Source: CAYSUS01 sp964434165 (GTDB lineage Bacteria > Planctomycetota > Planctomycetia > Pirellulales > Thermoguttaceae). Taken from it: a stretch of 64,000 bases of DNA. Shown piece by piece: positions 1 through 8,242 of the stretch. How positions within the stretch are numbered: position 1 is the stretch's first letter; each line of letters starts with the position of its first letter. A program made the translations under genes and the position numbers. The stretch is taken from positions 51,758 to 115,757 of the forward strand of contig CAYSUS010000008.1 in the NCBI GenBank assembly GCA_964434165.1, read 5' to 3'. The notes below the pieces were generated by a model. It made no database searches. It saw only the letters and a list, made by a program, of their open reading frames with translations, and had not been told where the DNA came from.

Positions 1-959
1 CGCTCCAAGTTGCGGAGCATCTCTTGATCGGAGTAGGTGCCCAGGATCGCCCCGCCCGACCCGGCAAAATGCGCCGAGGCCCCCGTGCGGCGGGCGCGGC
101 GGACCATGTCGGCGTGGGCCGGCGTGATGCGGCAGATCGACGCGCGGAGGTCGTAGTTGGCGTCGATCAGCTCGGAGAGCCGGGCGTGGTCGCCTGCCAG
201 GATCGCCTCGCGGGCCTCGTCCGTGAGCTGGGCGAACCGGTCCATCGCCGCGAGCACGTCCTCGTCGCCCTGCTCAAAGCGTGCGCGGAGGTTGTTGTGG
301 ACCACCTCGGTCGGCTCGCTGGTGTCGGTCGAGTAGGCCAGGTAAAGGGGGGGCAGCAGGGCCGGGTCGAGCGGCTCGTACACGCCGCAGCGGAGCCCGC
401 AGTCCCAGCGCGTGCGCTCGCGGTGGAAGTCCATGAACACGGCGCCCTCGTACACCTGGACCACGCGGTCCTGAAGGCCCGCCGCGATGCCCAGCTCCTC
501 GGTCTCCACGGACAGAACGAGCGAGGGCTGTACGTGCCGCGGGACCTCGATGTTGTAGAACTCCATCAGGCAGCGGAGCGTGGCTACGATGATCGCGCTG
601 GAGCCGGCCAGCCCGACCTGGCGGGGGATGTTGCTCTCGTAGCGCACCGAGAAGTTGCGGTCGTGCAGGCGCAGGCCCTGCCGATAGCAGAACTCGGCGA
701 ACTTGCGGATCGTGGCCTTCACCAGGCGGATGCCGCCGTAGTAGCCGTGGAGCTGGACGTCGCGCACCAGGTCGTGGATCGAGTCGAAGCGGCTCTGGTC
801 CTCCTGGCTGAAGATCAACTCCACGTCGTCCCACTCGTAGAGCGTGACCTCGGCCCAGAAGTTCCTCACGATCACCGAGATGGTGCGGCCGTGGTAGCCG
901 TCCGACGGGTTGCCCACCAGGCCGGCCCGGGCGAAGGCCCGCTTGCGGATCAATTCCAT
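1..959 (-). CDS. GHMP-family sugar kinase, probable glucuronokinase (3' end outside window)
   Basis: This gene starts at ATG 959 and stays open for 319 codons to the left edge, so the C-terminus is missing. The GHMP-kinase ATP-binding motif is visible at residues 111-123 (IPRQVGLAGSSAI), and the C-terminal glycine-rich motif FAGSGGAI lies near residue 300. GHMP kinases phosphorylate small hydroxylated substrates. The N-terminal RAGLVGNPSD and the early GYHGRTIS stretch resemble plant-type glucuronokinases, which make glucuronate-1-phosphate. It sits three bases downstream of a UTP-sugar-1-phosphate uridylyltransferase gene on the same strand, so a kinase-pyrophosphorylase salvage route to a UDP-sugar (for example UDP-glucuronate) is a reasonable inference. 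The alternatives are another anomeric sugar kinase such as D-glycero-D-manno-heptose-7-phosphate kinase. The GHMP fold is clear; the substrate is not proven. Confidence 0.8.
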   Translation of the reverse strand, partial: MELIRKRAFARAGLVGNPSDGYHGRTISVIVRNFWAEVTLYEWDDVELIFSQEDQSRFDSIHDLVRDVQLHGYYGGIRLVKATIRKFAEFCYRQGLRLHDRNFSVRYESNIPRQVGLAGSSAIIVATLRCLMEFYNIEVPRHVQPSLVLSVETEELGIAAGLQDRVVQVYEGAVFMDFHRERTRWDCGLRCGVYEPLDPALLPPLYLAYSTDTSEPTEVVHNNLRARFEQGDEDVLAAMDRFAQLTDEAREAILAGDHARLSELIDANYDLRASICRITPAHADMVRRARRTGASAHFAGSGGAILGTYSDQEMLRNLE

Positions 960-962
960 GCG

Positions 963-1859
963 TCAGCCCTCCGAAGAGGACTCGAGGAGCCGGGTCATGA
1001 GGGCCTTCAACTCCGGCCCGTACTGCGGATCGGCCAGGGCGAACTCGGCGAAAGCCTCGAAGTAGCTTTCGAAGTTGCCGATGTCGAACCGCGGCTCGCC
1101 CTGGGGCAGGCGCACGCCCAGCACCTTGCCCCCCTCGGAGATGAGCGTGCGGATGGCGTCGGTCAACTGGATCTCGCCGCCCTTGCCCGGCTCGGTGCGG
1201 TCGAGGTAGTCGAAGATCACCGGGCTGAACACGTAGCGCGCCGCCACGGCCAGATTGCTGGGGGCCTCGTCCACGTCGGGCTTCTCCACGAGGTCTTCCA
1301 GCTCGAAGACCTCGCCGGCCCCGTTGCGCGGCTTGGCGATGCCGTACTGCACGACCTCCTCGTGGGGCACCTCTTCAAAGGCCACCACGGCGGCCGCGCG
1401 GCGGACCTCGAACTGCTCGATCATCAGGCGCACGACCGTCGATTGGGCGTTCAGCCCGATGATCGAATCGCCCAGCGCCACGACGAACGGCTGCCGACCG
1501 ATCACGTTCTTCGCGCACAGGACGGCGTGCCCCAGGCCGAGCTGGCGGCGCTGCCGGGTGTAGAAGTACTCCACGTCGCTGCGCTCGAAGGCCAGCTCGG
1601 CGAGCAGCTCCTCCTTGCCGCCGCGGCGGAGCGTGTCGATCAGCTCGGCGTCGATGTCGAAGTGGTTCTCGATGGCGGCCTTGCCGGGCCCGGTGATGAA
1701 CAGCACGCGCCCCACCCCGCAGCGGACGAGCTCCTCGATCACGTACTGCACGACGGGCTTGCGCCCCACGGGGAGCATCTCCTTGGGCTGGCTCTTGGTC
1801 AAGGGCAACAGCCGGGTACCGCGTCCGGCCACGGGCACGACGGCGAGGTCGATCGACAT
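963..1859 (-). CDS. galU: UTP-glucose-1-phosphate uridylyltransferase (GalU type)
   Basis: The 298-residue product starts MSIDLAVVPVAGRGTRLLP and carries the nucleotidyltransferase signature (GRGTRLLPLTKSQPKEMLPV, residues 8-27), followed by KPVVQYVIEE. Later motifs typical of GalU are FITGPGKAAIENHFD, LGLGHAVLCAK, FVVALGDSII and LVEKPDVDEAPSN. The enzyme makes UDP-glucose from UTP and glucose-1-phosphate in the cytoplasm. An open frame extends 70 codons upstream of ATG 1859, but that extension is translated from hairpin repeats (1905-2018), so the internal ATG aligned with the family start was chosen. No clear Shine-Dalgarno is visible. The downstream GHMP kinase starts three bases past the stop, suggesting co-transcription. 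Because of that partner, a broader UTP-sugar-1-phosphate specificity is possible. Confidence 0.92.
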   Translation of the reverse strand: MSIDLAVVPVAGRGTRLLPLTKSQPKEMLPVGRKPVVQYVIEELVRCGVGRVLFITGPGKAAIENHFDIDAELIDTLRRGGKEELLAELAFERSDVEYFYTRQRRQLGLGHAVLCAKNVIGRQPFVVALGDSIIGLNAQSTVVRLMIEQFEVRRAAAVVAFEEVPHEEVVQYGIAKPRNGAGEVFELEDLVEKPDVDEAPSNLAVAARYVFSPVIFDYLDRTEPGKGGEIQLTDAIRTLISEGGKVLGVRLPQGEPRFDIGNFESYFEAFAEFALADPQYGPELKALMTRLLESSSEG

Positions 1860-1904
1860 GGGAGGGTTTTCGGGGGGAAACGTGGAGAGTGGTTCGTTGA
1901 GTCT

Positions 1905-2018
1905 TCTAGTGGTTTCCGCGCTCTGCGTGGGGACCTGGCGGTTGCCGACGCTCTGCGTCGCACCCGGCGACGCGGAGCGTCGCGTGCAGTGCGTTCCCAC
2001 GCGGAGCGTGGGAACGAG
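1905..2018. repeat. Cluster of GC-rich hairpin repeats upstream of galU
   Basis: Three related units lie here. The clearest is a perfect 10-bp inverted repeat (GTTCCCACGC at 1993-2002 and GCGTGGGAAC at 2006-2015, 3-base loop). A second pairs GACGCTC (1947-1953) with GAGCGTC (1975-1981) and GCGTCGC (1955-1961) with GCGACGC (1967-1973), making a nearly perfect 15-bp stem. A third, shorter unit is near 1917-1935. One frame reads VPTLRVGT, a peptide I recognise from interspersed planctomycete repeats. A related but degraded copy is at 40918-40988. Confidence 0.85.
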
Positions 2019-2041
2019 GGTGCGGTCCCCCGGGGCGATAC

Positions 2042-2069
2042 AGTATAGAACGCTCCGGGTGCGGCGCAA
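2042..2069 (-). promoter_or_regulatory. Possible sigma-70 promoter for galU
   Basis: On the minus strand TTGCGC (2064-2069) is followed after 16 bases by TATACT (2042-2047). It would give a leader of about 180 bases that includes the hairpin repeats before the galU start at 1859. The -10-like box may itself be part of the repeat, so confidence is limited. Confidence 0.35.
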
Positions 2070-2137
2070 AGCAACAGGGGACGGCGCTTGTCGGGCGTCG
2101 TCCCCTGAGGTGTGTCTGGAGAGTGCCAGCAGGCGCG

Positions 2138-2929
2138 CTAGGCGCGGGCATTCCTGCGGCGGCGGCGCCAGGCGAGTCCGGCCAGGCCGATCCCGCCCAG
2201 GCCCATCAGGATCACCGTGGACGGCTCGGGGATGCCGGAGATCGCCCCCGCGTTATCGAATGCGCCGAAGATGTCGGCCGAGGGAGTCGCGTGATCCGCC
2301 ATTGAAACGAACAGCCCGGTCAGGCCTTGCTCTAAGGTGGTGTCTACCGCACTCAAATTAGCGATCTCGGTGCCTCCGTCGAGCAGAGACGCCACGATCT
2401 GATCGAATCCGGTCGTCACAAAGACCCTGTACTCCTTCGAATCGCTGAATCCCGGTACCGCGATGCTGTCGAAGAGGGTGGTCATGACACCATCCTCGCT
2501 AATTCCAAGCATGAACTCGCCGGTCTCCATGTTCAGCGCGGCAGTATAGGCTGTGAAGACGCCACTGATCGGGGTACCACGGGAGAAGACGCCCTGCAGC
2601 TCATCGGTCACGTATTGTCCGGTCGGGTTCAACGTGGCGAACACCCGGCCATCCGTGAAAGTGCTGCTTGCACTGAGCGGACTTCCGTATCCAAACAGCG
2701 CCGCGGGAGTCGTAACCGGCGGCGGCAGACCGGGGGGATCAACCACCGTTTCCTCGCCGTAGACATAATAAAGGTTGTCGTATTCCACAGGCTGGAAGCT
2801 GCCCCCATCGGTTCCCCATTGCCACGACAGGCTCGCACCGCCGTTGAAGTTGTCAAACCAATCCGCCTGCGCCGGCACGGCCAGGGCGAGGAGCGCGATC
2901 CCAAATGATGCGATTACCTTATGGTTCAT
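2138..2929 (-). CDS. PEP-CTERM sorting-domain secreted protein
   Basis: The 263-residue product has an N-terminal signal peptide (MNHKVIASFGIALLALAVP, cleavage likely after AQA) and a C-terminal PEP-CTERM anchor: the IPEPST motif, a hydrophobic stretch (VILMGLGGIGLAGLAW) and a terminal arginine cluster. Such proteins are exported by Sec and then recognised by an exosortase that removes the C-terminal segment. The body is predicted beta-rich and of unknown function; one stretch (WFDNFNGGASLSWQWG) resembles planctomycete proteins with jelly-roll-like domains. The start at ATG 2929 has a good Shine-Dalgarno (AAGGAG, six to seven bases upstream) and a consensus-like promoter further upstream. The longer in-frame start at 3046 lacks these features. 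It neighbours the XrtA-type polysaccharide cluster, consistent with joint export of PEP-CTERM proteins and exopolysaccharide. Confidence 0.9.
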   Translation of the reverse strand: MNHKVIASFGIALLALAVPAQADWFDNFNGGASLSWQWGTDGGSFQPVEYDNLYYVYGEETVVDPPGLPPPVTTPAALFGYGSPLSASSTFTDGRVFATLNPTGQYVTDELQGVFSRGTPISGVFTAYTAALNMETGEFMLGISEDGVMTTLFDSIAVPGFSDSKEYRVFVTTGFDQIVASLLDGGTEIANLSAVDTTLEQGLTGLFVSMADHATPSADIFGAFDNAGAISGIPEPSTVILMGLGGIGLAGLAWRRRRRNARA

Positions 2930-3058
2930 GCCGAACTCCTTCGAGCGTTCGCTGTCCGCACTTGCCCCGCGGGATTCCCCCCGACGCTCGTCCTGCCGAG
3001 CCGCCGGGAGACGTACGAAACGTACCACTCGTGATAAAGTGGGCAACTTCTACGCCTG

Positions 3059-3088
3059 ATACTACTCTCGCCGCCTCTCCCATGTCAA
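3059..3088 (-). promoter_or_regulatory. Sigma-70-like promoter for the PEP-CTERM gene
   Basis: Read on the minus strand, a perfect -35 box TTGACA (3083-3088) is followed after 18 bases by TAGTAT (3059-3064). The predicted transcript begins near 3052, giving a leader of about 120 bases before the start codon at 2929. Confidence 0.5.
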
Positions 3089-3286
3089 GCTTCTGCCCGC
3101 GCGCTTCGAGAAAAATCCCCCTGGCGTCGAGCACCCCCAGATTGCGGCAGGCGGCTTCGCTTGGGCGGAGGATCGGGGACTGCGCAATCCTCCTTGGTGC
3201 ACCCCCCCTATGGATGGTATCGCGAGTAGCACCTCGATGGTCGTTCCCTGCGAAGACCGTCCCGGGCCGGCCCCCCCGCAACCTCG

Positions 3287-3314
3287 TTGACTCGGCTGCC
3301 TGCGCGGATAGACT
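3287..3314 (+). promoter_or_regulatory. Sigma-70-like promoter of unknown target
   Basis: TTGACT (3287-3292) is followed after 16 bases by TAGACT (3309-3314). No credible gene begins nearby. It could start a long leader (about 850 bases) for the NusG-like gene at 4174 or a small untranslated RNA. The same TAGACT -10 box recurs at 4023, 13175 and on the minus strand at 55937. Confidence 0.4.
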
Positions 3315-3999
3315 GGACTGGAGGGCCTTCGGGCGGCTCGGGACACGCTAAGTGCATGAAGAATTTCGGTTTGGGGACCGGCGCGGCGGGGGAGAACCCG
3401 GGAGCCGAAGCGGTGCTTCTGTGGCGGCTCGCGCCAAATCTCCACCGGAGGGCTGCTCCAGTCGGGCGCCGGAGCCGTTGACCAATTGGAAGCCGTGCCT
3501 TGTCCGCGGGCCCGGAGCCGGGGTCTGGGTGCCCTCTCCGTGCGGGGCAGGCTCGGCCGCCTGACCTGCCCGGGCGGATCTGCCGATCGCCCCATCCTTA
3601 TTCATCGGAGCGACTTGCGTTTCACGTCGTACACTTGGCTAGGCGAACGCCGCCGGAGCCCGCTGGCGCGGTGGGCCGTGGCCGCGCAGAGGACATGGTC
3701 CCCCGGCGCTCGGCTCGCGCGTTGCGACCGGACCCCAGCGTGTTGCCGGAACACAACCCAACTGAGGCGGCCCGGCAACCCCGCCCACCTCCGGCCTCAT
3801 GCGAGCTTGCAGCGGAAGGCGGGTTTTTCCCCGGACGTTGAGCGGCGTCGGCGAGCGTCCGGTCGGGGGGCGGCACGCGAATTGAACTGACCCTTGGGGT
3901 CGCGCGGCGCTCGACGGCACAGAAGCAAGAACAACCCATGCCACGGCGCGCGGGGACGGGAGTCACCCAGGAGAACGGAGTGCGCGCCGGCGCTGTGCA

Positions 4000-4028
4000 T
4001 TGACCCGGTTTTCGCGGACTTCTAGACT
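4000..4028 (+). promoter_or_regulatory. Sigma-70-like promoter of the polysaccharide cluster
   Basis: TTGACC (4000-4005) and TAGACT (4023-4028) are separated by the ideal 17 bases. It lies about 140 bases upstream of the first gene of the cluster, the NusG-like factor at 4174, so it is the best candidate for the main promoter of the long plus-strand operon. Confidence 0.5.
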
Positions 4029-4173
4029 GCCAGGTTCGTATTCGCCCAGCCCTGACACGCGGAAAGCAGATCGACGGCGCGATCTCGCCAGGAAGTGCGT
4101 TGGGCTGACCACCTCGTAGACAGGAAGACGCCGATTTTTTCGCGATACCGAAGGCCACCGGTCCGATTTGCCC

Positions 4174-4737
4174 ATGCCGATCCTCCCCCGCGAGCCCGAC
4201 ATCTTCCCCGACGACCTGCTGGACGAGGACCGACAGGCCGAGCTTGCCGAAGCGGCTTGGTGGGCGCTGTACACGCTGCCTCGCCGGGAGAAAGACCTGA
4301 TGCGTCGGCTGCGCGCGTTGCGCATCCGGCACTACGGACCGATGATCTGCCGGCGGACCCGCTCGCCGAACGGCCGGGCGCGGACCTCCTGGGTGCCGCT
4401 GTTCGGCGGCTACGTGTTCGTGCAGGGCGCCGAGCAGGATCGGTACACGGCGATGACCACCAACTGCGTGTCCCGCTGCCTGGAGGTCCCCGACGGACAG
4501 CGCCTGGCGCACGACTTGCATCAGATCAGACGGTTGATCGACAGCGGCGCCCCGCTCTCGCCCGAGGCCCGCATCGAGCCGGGCGACCGCGTCCGCGTTC
4601 GCTCAGGCTCGCTGGTCGGGTTGGAAGGGGTGGTCGTGAAGCGGCGGGGCACGGCCCGGTTGCTGGTCCTCGTCGAATTCCTCCAACGGGGGGCTTCAGT
4701 CGAGCTTGAGGACTTCCAGGTGGAGGGAATCGATTGA
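4174..4737 (+). CDS. NusG-family transcription antitermination factor (RfaH/LoaP-like)
   Basis: The 187-residue product has an N-terminal NGN domain (about residues 28-115, opening WWALYTLPRREKDLMRRLRA and including VPLFGGYVFV) and a C-terminal KOW motif (PGDRVRVRSGSLVGLEGVVV, about residues 134-155). Specialised NusG paralogues of this kind bind RNA polymerase and allow read-through of very long polysaccharide or secondary-metabolite operons. Its position as the first gene before roughly 40 kb of mostly co-directional sugar genes fits that role. ATG 4174 was chosen; a TTG two codons earlier is also possible. It is shorter and more divergent than a housekeeping NusG, and no ribosomal or SecE neighbour is present, which argues against it being the core NusG. 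No ops-type recruitment element was recognised. Confidence 0.88.
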   Translation: MPILPREPDIFPDDLLDEDRQAELAEAAWWALYTLPRREKDLMRRLRALRIRHYGPMICRRTRSPNGRARTSWVPLFGGYVFVQGAEQDRYTAMTTNCVSRCLEVPDGQRLAHDLHQIRRLIDSGAPLSPEARIEPGDRVRVRSGSLVGLEGVVVKRRGTARLLVLVEFLQRGASVELEDFQVEGID

Positions 4738-5009
4738 CACCCGCCCCCGGCCATTTGCTTGATGCGGTGCCCCATGACGGTTAGGCTTAAAGACGGCCTT
4801 GCTTCTCCACCCGCGATCCACGGCGCGGTGGGGGCGCTGCGGATGACGCAATGACGTGCCGACGGGGGGCGCGGCCGCGGGAGGTGTTGCCCCCGCAGCC
4901 TGAGGTCGCCCCGTCCCTCCCTTGAACTTGTCTGTTGGAACGTAACTCGGCCCCCTGCCAGCCGCCCGCCGCGGCGCAACGCAAGACGCAGCCTCCGGAG
5001 TCACACCGA

Positions 5010-5867
5010 ATGCCGATTGCCGTGCGAAGGGCGAAAGCCGGCCCCGACGAACCCCGCACGCCGGCCCCTCCTGGCGCCGAAAGGCCCGAGACGGTGGCCG
5101 AGAAGCACTTCCGCTGGATGGGCCTGCTCAACCAGTTGGGCGCGGCCGTCCTGCTGGTGCCGGGCATCCCCGTGATCGTCTTGCTGGTTTTCCTGGTCCG
5201 GTTGACGTCGTACGGTCCGGGCATCTATCGCCAGAGGCGCGTGGGGCGCAACGGGCGCACATTCACGCTGCTGAAGATCCGCACGATGATCCACGACGCT
5301 GAGGCCCTCACCGGCCCGGTGTGGACCGCGCCGAACGATCCGCGGATCACCAAGCTCGGCAAGCTGCTCAGGGCCGTGCACCTGGACGAGCTGCCGCAAC
5401 TACTCAACGTGCTGTTGGGCCAGATGGCGCTGATCGGCCCGCGGCCCGAGCGACCCGAGTTCACCGAGTATCTCGCGCGTGAGGTGCCCGGCTACATGAA
5501 GCGGTACGCGGTCCCGCCGGGGATCACGGGGCTGGCGCAGATCAACCTTCCGCCCGACACGGACGTGGACAGCGTGCGGCGCAAGCTCGTGTTGGACCTG
5601 GAGTACATCGCCACGGCCGACTGGAGGATGGAGTTGAAGATCCTGGTTTGCACGGCCGTGCGGTTGTTCGGGTTCTCGGGGCTGGCGGTGGCGCGCAAGC
5701 TTGGGCTGTTTCGCCAGCCGCGAATCGACCAGGCGCCGCACCGCGTGGCGGATGGGGGCGCGCCCTCGACGTTTCCCCGGGCGAAGCTCGTCCAGATCCA
5801 GCCCGGCCCCAACGGCTCGCGCCCGGCCCACTTGCTGCGCGAGGACACCGTTCCCACCAGTTCCTGA
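5010..5867 (+). CDS. Polyprenyl-phosphate sugar-1-phosphate transferase (initiating, WcaJ/PglC-like)
   Basis: This 285-residue protein belongs to the bacterial sugar transferase family, which moves a sugar-1-phosphate from a nucleotide sugar to undecaprenyl phosphate and so starts repeat-unit assembly at the inner membrane. One membrane segment is visible at about residues 36-62 (LLVPGIPVIVLLVFLVRL). Catalytic-domain motifs follow: KIRTMI, the DELPQLLNVL block, MALIGPRPERPEF and the GITGLAQI block. It has only the catalytic domain plus one helix, without the multi-helix N-terminal region of full-length WcaJ. ATG 5010 has a GGAG about nine bases upstream, while an earlier in-frame start at 4935 is poorly supported. 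The last roughly 50 residues are proline- and arginine-rich and unlike the core family. Confidence 0.92.
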   Translation: MPIAVRRAKAGPDEPRTPAPPGAERPETVAEKHFRWMGLLNQLGAAVLLVPGIPVIVLLVFLVRLTSYGPGIYRQRRVGRNGRTFTLLKIRTMIHDAEALTGPVWTAPNDPRITKLGKLLRAVHLDELPQLLNVLLGQMALIGPRPERPEFTEYLAREVPGYMKRYAVPPGITGLAQINLPPDTDVDSVRRKLVLDLEYIATADWRMELKILVCTAVRLFGFSGLAVARKLGLFRQPRIDQAPHRVADGGAPSTFPRAKLVQIQPGPNGSRPAHLLREDTVPTSS

Positions 5868-5980
5868 AGGTTGCCCTGTCGGCGTCGGCTCCGCTCGGGC
5901 AAGTGCGATCCAGGGCTGACTTGACGACCGTGGCCCGTTCACGACCGATCGCGGCGCCAGCCGGCCGCTTCCCTTCCCCC

Positions 5981-6826
5981 GTGACGCTGCGCAACGCCTT
6001 CACGGTTGACGTTGAGGACTACTTCCACGTTAGCGCGTTCGACCACGTCGTGCGTCCCGCGGATTGGGACCGGTACGAGAGCCGCGTCGAGGCCAACACG
6101 CGGCGGATGCTCGCGCTTCTGGCGCGGCACGAGGTCAGGGCGACGTTCTTCGTTCTCGGCTGGGTGGCCGAGCGGTTTCCCGACCTGGTCCGCCGGGTGC
6201 ACGCCGCCGGCCACGAGATCGGGGCGCACAGTTACGGCCACCGGCTGGTCTATCGAATGACGCCCGACGAGTTTCGCGAAGATCTGGTGCGCGTGCGGGA
6301 CCTGCTCCAGGACGCCACGGGCGCCGAAGTCGTTTCGTACCGCGCCCCGAGCTTCTCGATCACGCGCGACTCGCTGTGGGCCCTGCCGATCCTGGTGGAG
6401 GAGGGCTTCCGCATCGATTCGAGCGTGTTTCCCATCCGCCACGACCGCTACGGCATGCCCGACGCGCCCGCCGAGATCCATCGCATCGACACGGCGGCCG
6501 GGCCGATCTGGGAGTTCCCCATGTCGATCCGCCGCTTCGCCTGGATGAACGTGCCGGTTTCCGGGGGAGGGTATTTCCGCCTCTATCCGCTGTGGTGGTC
6601 GCTCCGCGGGCTGCGCGGCGTGAACGCCCGGGGGAGGCCGTTCGTGTTCTACGTGCACCCCTGGGAGATCGACCCGGGACAGCCGCGGATCGCGGGCGCT
6701 GCGCGGCTATCGCGGCTGCGCCACTACCTGAACCTGAGATCGACGGAGAGGCGCCTCGAGGGGCTTCTCGGTGCGTTCGCGTTCGCCCCGCTTCGCGAGG
6801 TGGTGGACCGGGCGGCGAACAACTGA
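5981..6826 (+). CDS. XrtA-system polysaccharide deacetylase (NodB fold)
   Basis: The 281-residue enzyme begins with the family hallmark NAFTVDVEDYFHVSAF. The metal-binding residues of the NodB homology domain are visible as Asp10/Asp13 in VDVED and His83/His87 in GAHSYGH. The later RAPSFSI and the C-terminal PFVFYVHPWEID also match the exosortase-A-associated deacetylase family with its DUF3473 tail. It would remove N-acetyl groups from amino sugars in the exported polymer or its precursor. GTG 5981 was chosen because the family starts directly before the VDVED motif and the length then matches; upstream in-frame codons read as unrelated sequence. No signal peptide is present, which is normal for this family. 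Confidence 0.9.
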   Translation: MTLRNAFTVDVEDYFHVSAFDHVVRPADWDRYESRVEANTRRMLALLARHEVRATFFVLGWVAERFPDLVRRVHAAGHEIGAHSYGHRLVYRMTPDEFREDLVRVRDLLQDATGAEVVSYRAPSFSITRDSLWALPILVEEGFRIDSSVFPIRHDRYGMPDAPAEIHRIDTAAGPIWEFPMSIRRFAWMNVPVSGGGYFRLYPLWWSLRGLRGVNARGRPFVFYVHPWEIDPGQPRIAGAARLSRLRHYLNLRSTERRLEGLLGAFAFAPLREVVDRAANN

Positions 6827-6835
6827 CGGCGACCC

Positions 6836-8122
6836 ATGGGAGATTTGCGACCCCACGTCCTGTTCCTGGTTCACCGCATCCCGTATCCGCCCAACCGCGG
6901 AGACCGGATCCGGTCGTTCCACATGCTCGAGTTTCTCGCCGAGCGCGCCCAGGTCGATCTGGCGTTCCCGTGCCTCCGCGGGGCGCCGGCGTGCGACCTG
7001 GAGGCGCTCCGGTCGCGGTGCCGGCGCATGGCGGCCGTGCCCGTGGGGCGGGCGTCGCGGTGGATCCGCGCGGCCGGATCGGTGGCCGTCGGGGGGACGG
7101 CGACCGTGGGCCTGTTCGCTTCGTCTCGGTTGCGTCGGGTGCTTCGGCGGTGGAGCCGCGATACGTCCTACCGCGCGGTGCTCGTCTTCTGCTCGAGCAC
7201 GTTCCAGTATCTGCGAGTGAAGGGGTTGGACGAGGTGCCGGCCGTGGCGGACCTGGTGGACGTGGACAGCCAGAAGTGGTTGGACTACGCGGCCACCAGC
7301 GGCGGCTGGAGACGGCGCCTGTTCGAACTCGAAGGACGGCGCCTTCGCCGGTTGGAGAAGACGATCGTCGGCTCGGCCCGGGCGGTGACCCTGGTCAGTC
7401 AGGCGGAGGCCGCGCTGTTGCGGAGCTTCTGCCAGGGCGGCGAGGTCCACGTCCTGCCCAACGGCGTCGATCTGGACTACTTCCAGCCGGGGCCGCCCGA
7501 CGAGCGCGCCGCGGAGCGCGGATGCGTGTTCATCGGAGCGCTGGATTATCGGGCGAACCTCGACGCGGTGCTGTGGTTCTGCGAGCAGGTGTGGCCGGCG
7601 GTTCGCCGACAGCGGCCCGATGCGCGGTTCGCCGTGGTGGGGAGCAATCCCTCGCCCGTGCTGCGGCGCGTTGCGAAGCTGCCGGGCGTGGACGTGGTGG
7701 GCGAGGTGGACGACGTGCGGCTCCACGTGCGCCAGGCCGCGGCCGTGGTGGTTCCGCTCCGGGTAGCGAGGGGAATCCAGAACAAGGTGCTCGAAGCGAT
7801 GGCCCTGGGCAAGGCGGTGCTGGCCAGCCCGCAGGCCCTCGAAGGACTGGCCGTCGAGCCCGGCCGTCATGCCCTCAGCGCCGAGACGCCCAGTGAGTGG
7901 GCCGAGGCGCTTGCCGGGCTGCTGGCCAGCCGCGATCGCCGTGCCGAGCTTGGCCTGGCTGGACGGGGATACGTCGAGACCCACCACCGCTGGGAGCACC
8001 AACTGGGTGCCCTGGCCGGGTTGATGGGGCTTTCGGATCGCCCCACGATGTCTGCGGACGCGGCACGAGGCGAGGAAAGGCACCCCGCGCAAGCGGCGGC
8101 CCCGGTGGAAAGTCATGCCTGA
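6836..8122 (+). CDS. TIGR03087-type glycosyltransferase of XrtA/PEP-CTERM loci
   Basis: The 428-residue protein opens with LFLVHRIPYPPNRGDRIRSF, the typical start of the glycosyltransferase that accompanies exosortase-A exopolysaccharide loci. The C-terminal half has GT4-type features: LPNGVDLDYFQP (about 215), FIGALDYRANLDAV (about 240), and RGIQNKVLEAMALGKAVLAS with the acidic sugar-nucleotide contact. It probably adds one sugar to the lipid-linked repeat unit on the cytoplasmic side. ATG 6836 lies nine bases after the deacetylase stop, so the pair is likely co-translated from one transcript. Acceptor and donor are unknown. Confidence 0.85.
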   Translation: MGDLRPHVLFLVHRIPYPPNRGDRIRSFHMLEFLAERAQVDLAFPCLRGAPACDLEALRSRCRRMAAVPVGRASRWIRAAGSVAVGGTATVGLFASSRLRRVLRRWSRDTSYRAVLVFCSSTFQYLRVKGLDEVPAVADLVDVDSQKWLDYAATSGGWRRRLFELEGRRLRRLEKTIVGSARAVTLVSQAEAALLRSFCQGGEVHVLPNGVDLDYFQPGPPDERAAERGCVFIGALDYRANLDAVLWFCEQVWPAVRRQRPDARFAVVGSNPSPVLRRVAKLPGVDVVGEVDDVRLHVRQAAAVVVPLRVARGIQNKVLEAMALGKAVLASPQALEGLAVEPGRHALSAETPSEWAEALAGLLASRDRRAELGLAGRGYVETHHRWEHQLGALAGLMGLSDRPTMSADAARGEERHPAQAAAPVESHA

Positions 8123-8242
8123 GAATCGTGCGAGCTGGAGCTGCGCCCGGCTGCCATGGACGGTGCGGCCTCCGCGCCGGCGGAACGGCCGCGCCCGCAG
8201 GGCGTTTCCGCGTGCACTCCCCAGGATCAACGGAAGACGGCG

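Larger units (their letters stand above)
2930..4173. other. 1.24-kb intergenic region between the PEP-CTERM gene and the polysaccharide cluster
   Basis: I see no convincing gene here; the short open frames lack plausible starts, family motifs and Shine-Dalgarno sites. It does contain a minus-strand promoter for the PEP-CTERM gene (3059-3088), two plus-strand promoter-like sites (3287-3314 and 4000-4028) and a small palindrome GTACGAAACGTAC (3013-3025). It is the natural place for regulation of both divergent units, including a long untranslated leader ahead of the NusG-like gene. Confidence 0.6.

Noticed and set aside
24..2048. A 674-codon open frame on the plus strand opposite the GHMP kinase and galU genes
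   Set aside because: It runs antisense to two recognisable genes, has no family motifs and arises from high-GC codon bias.
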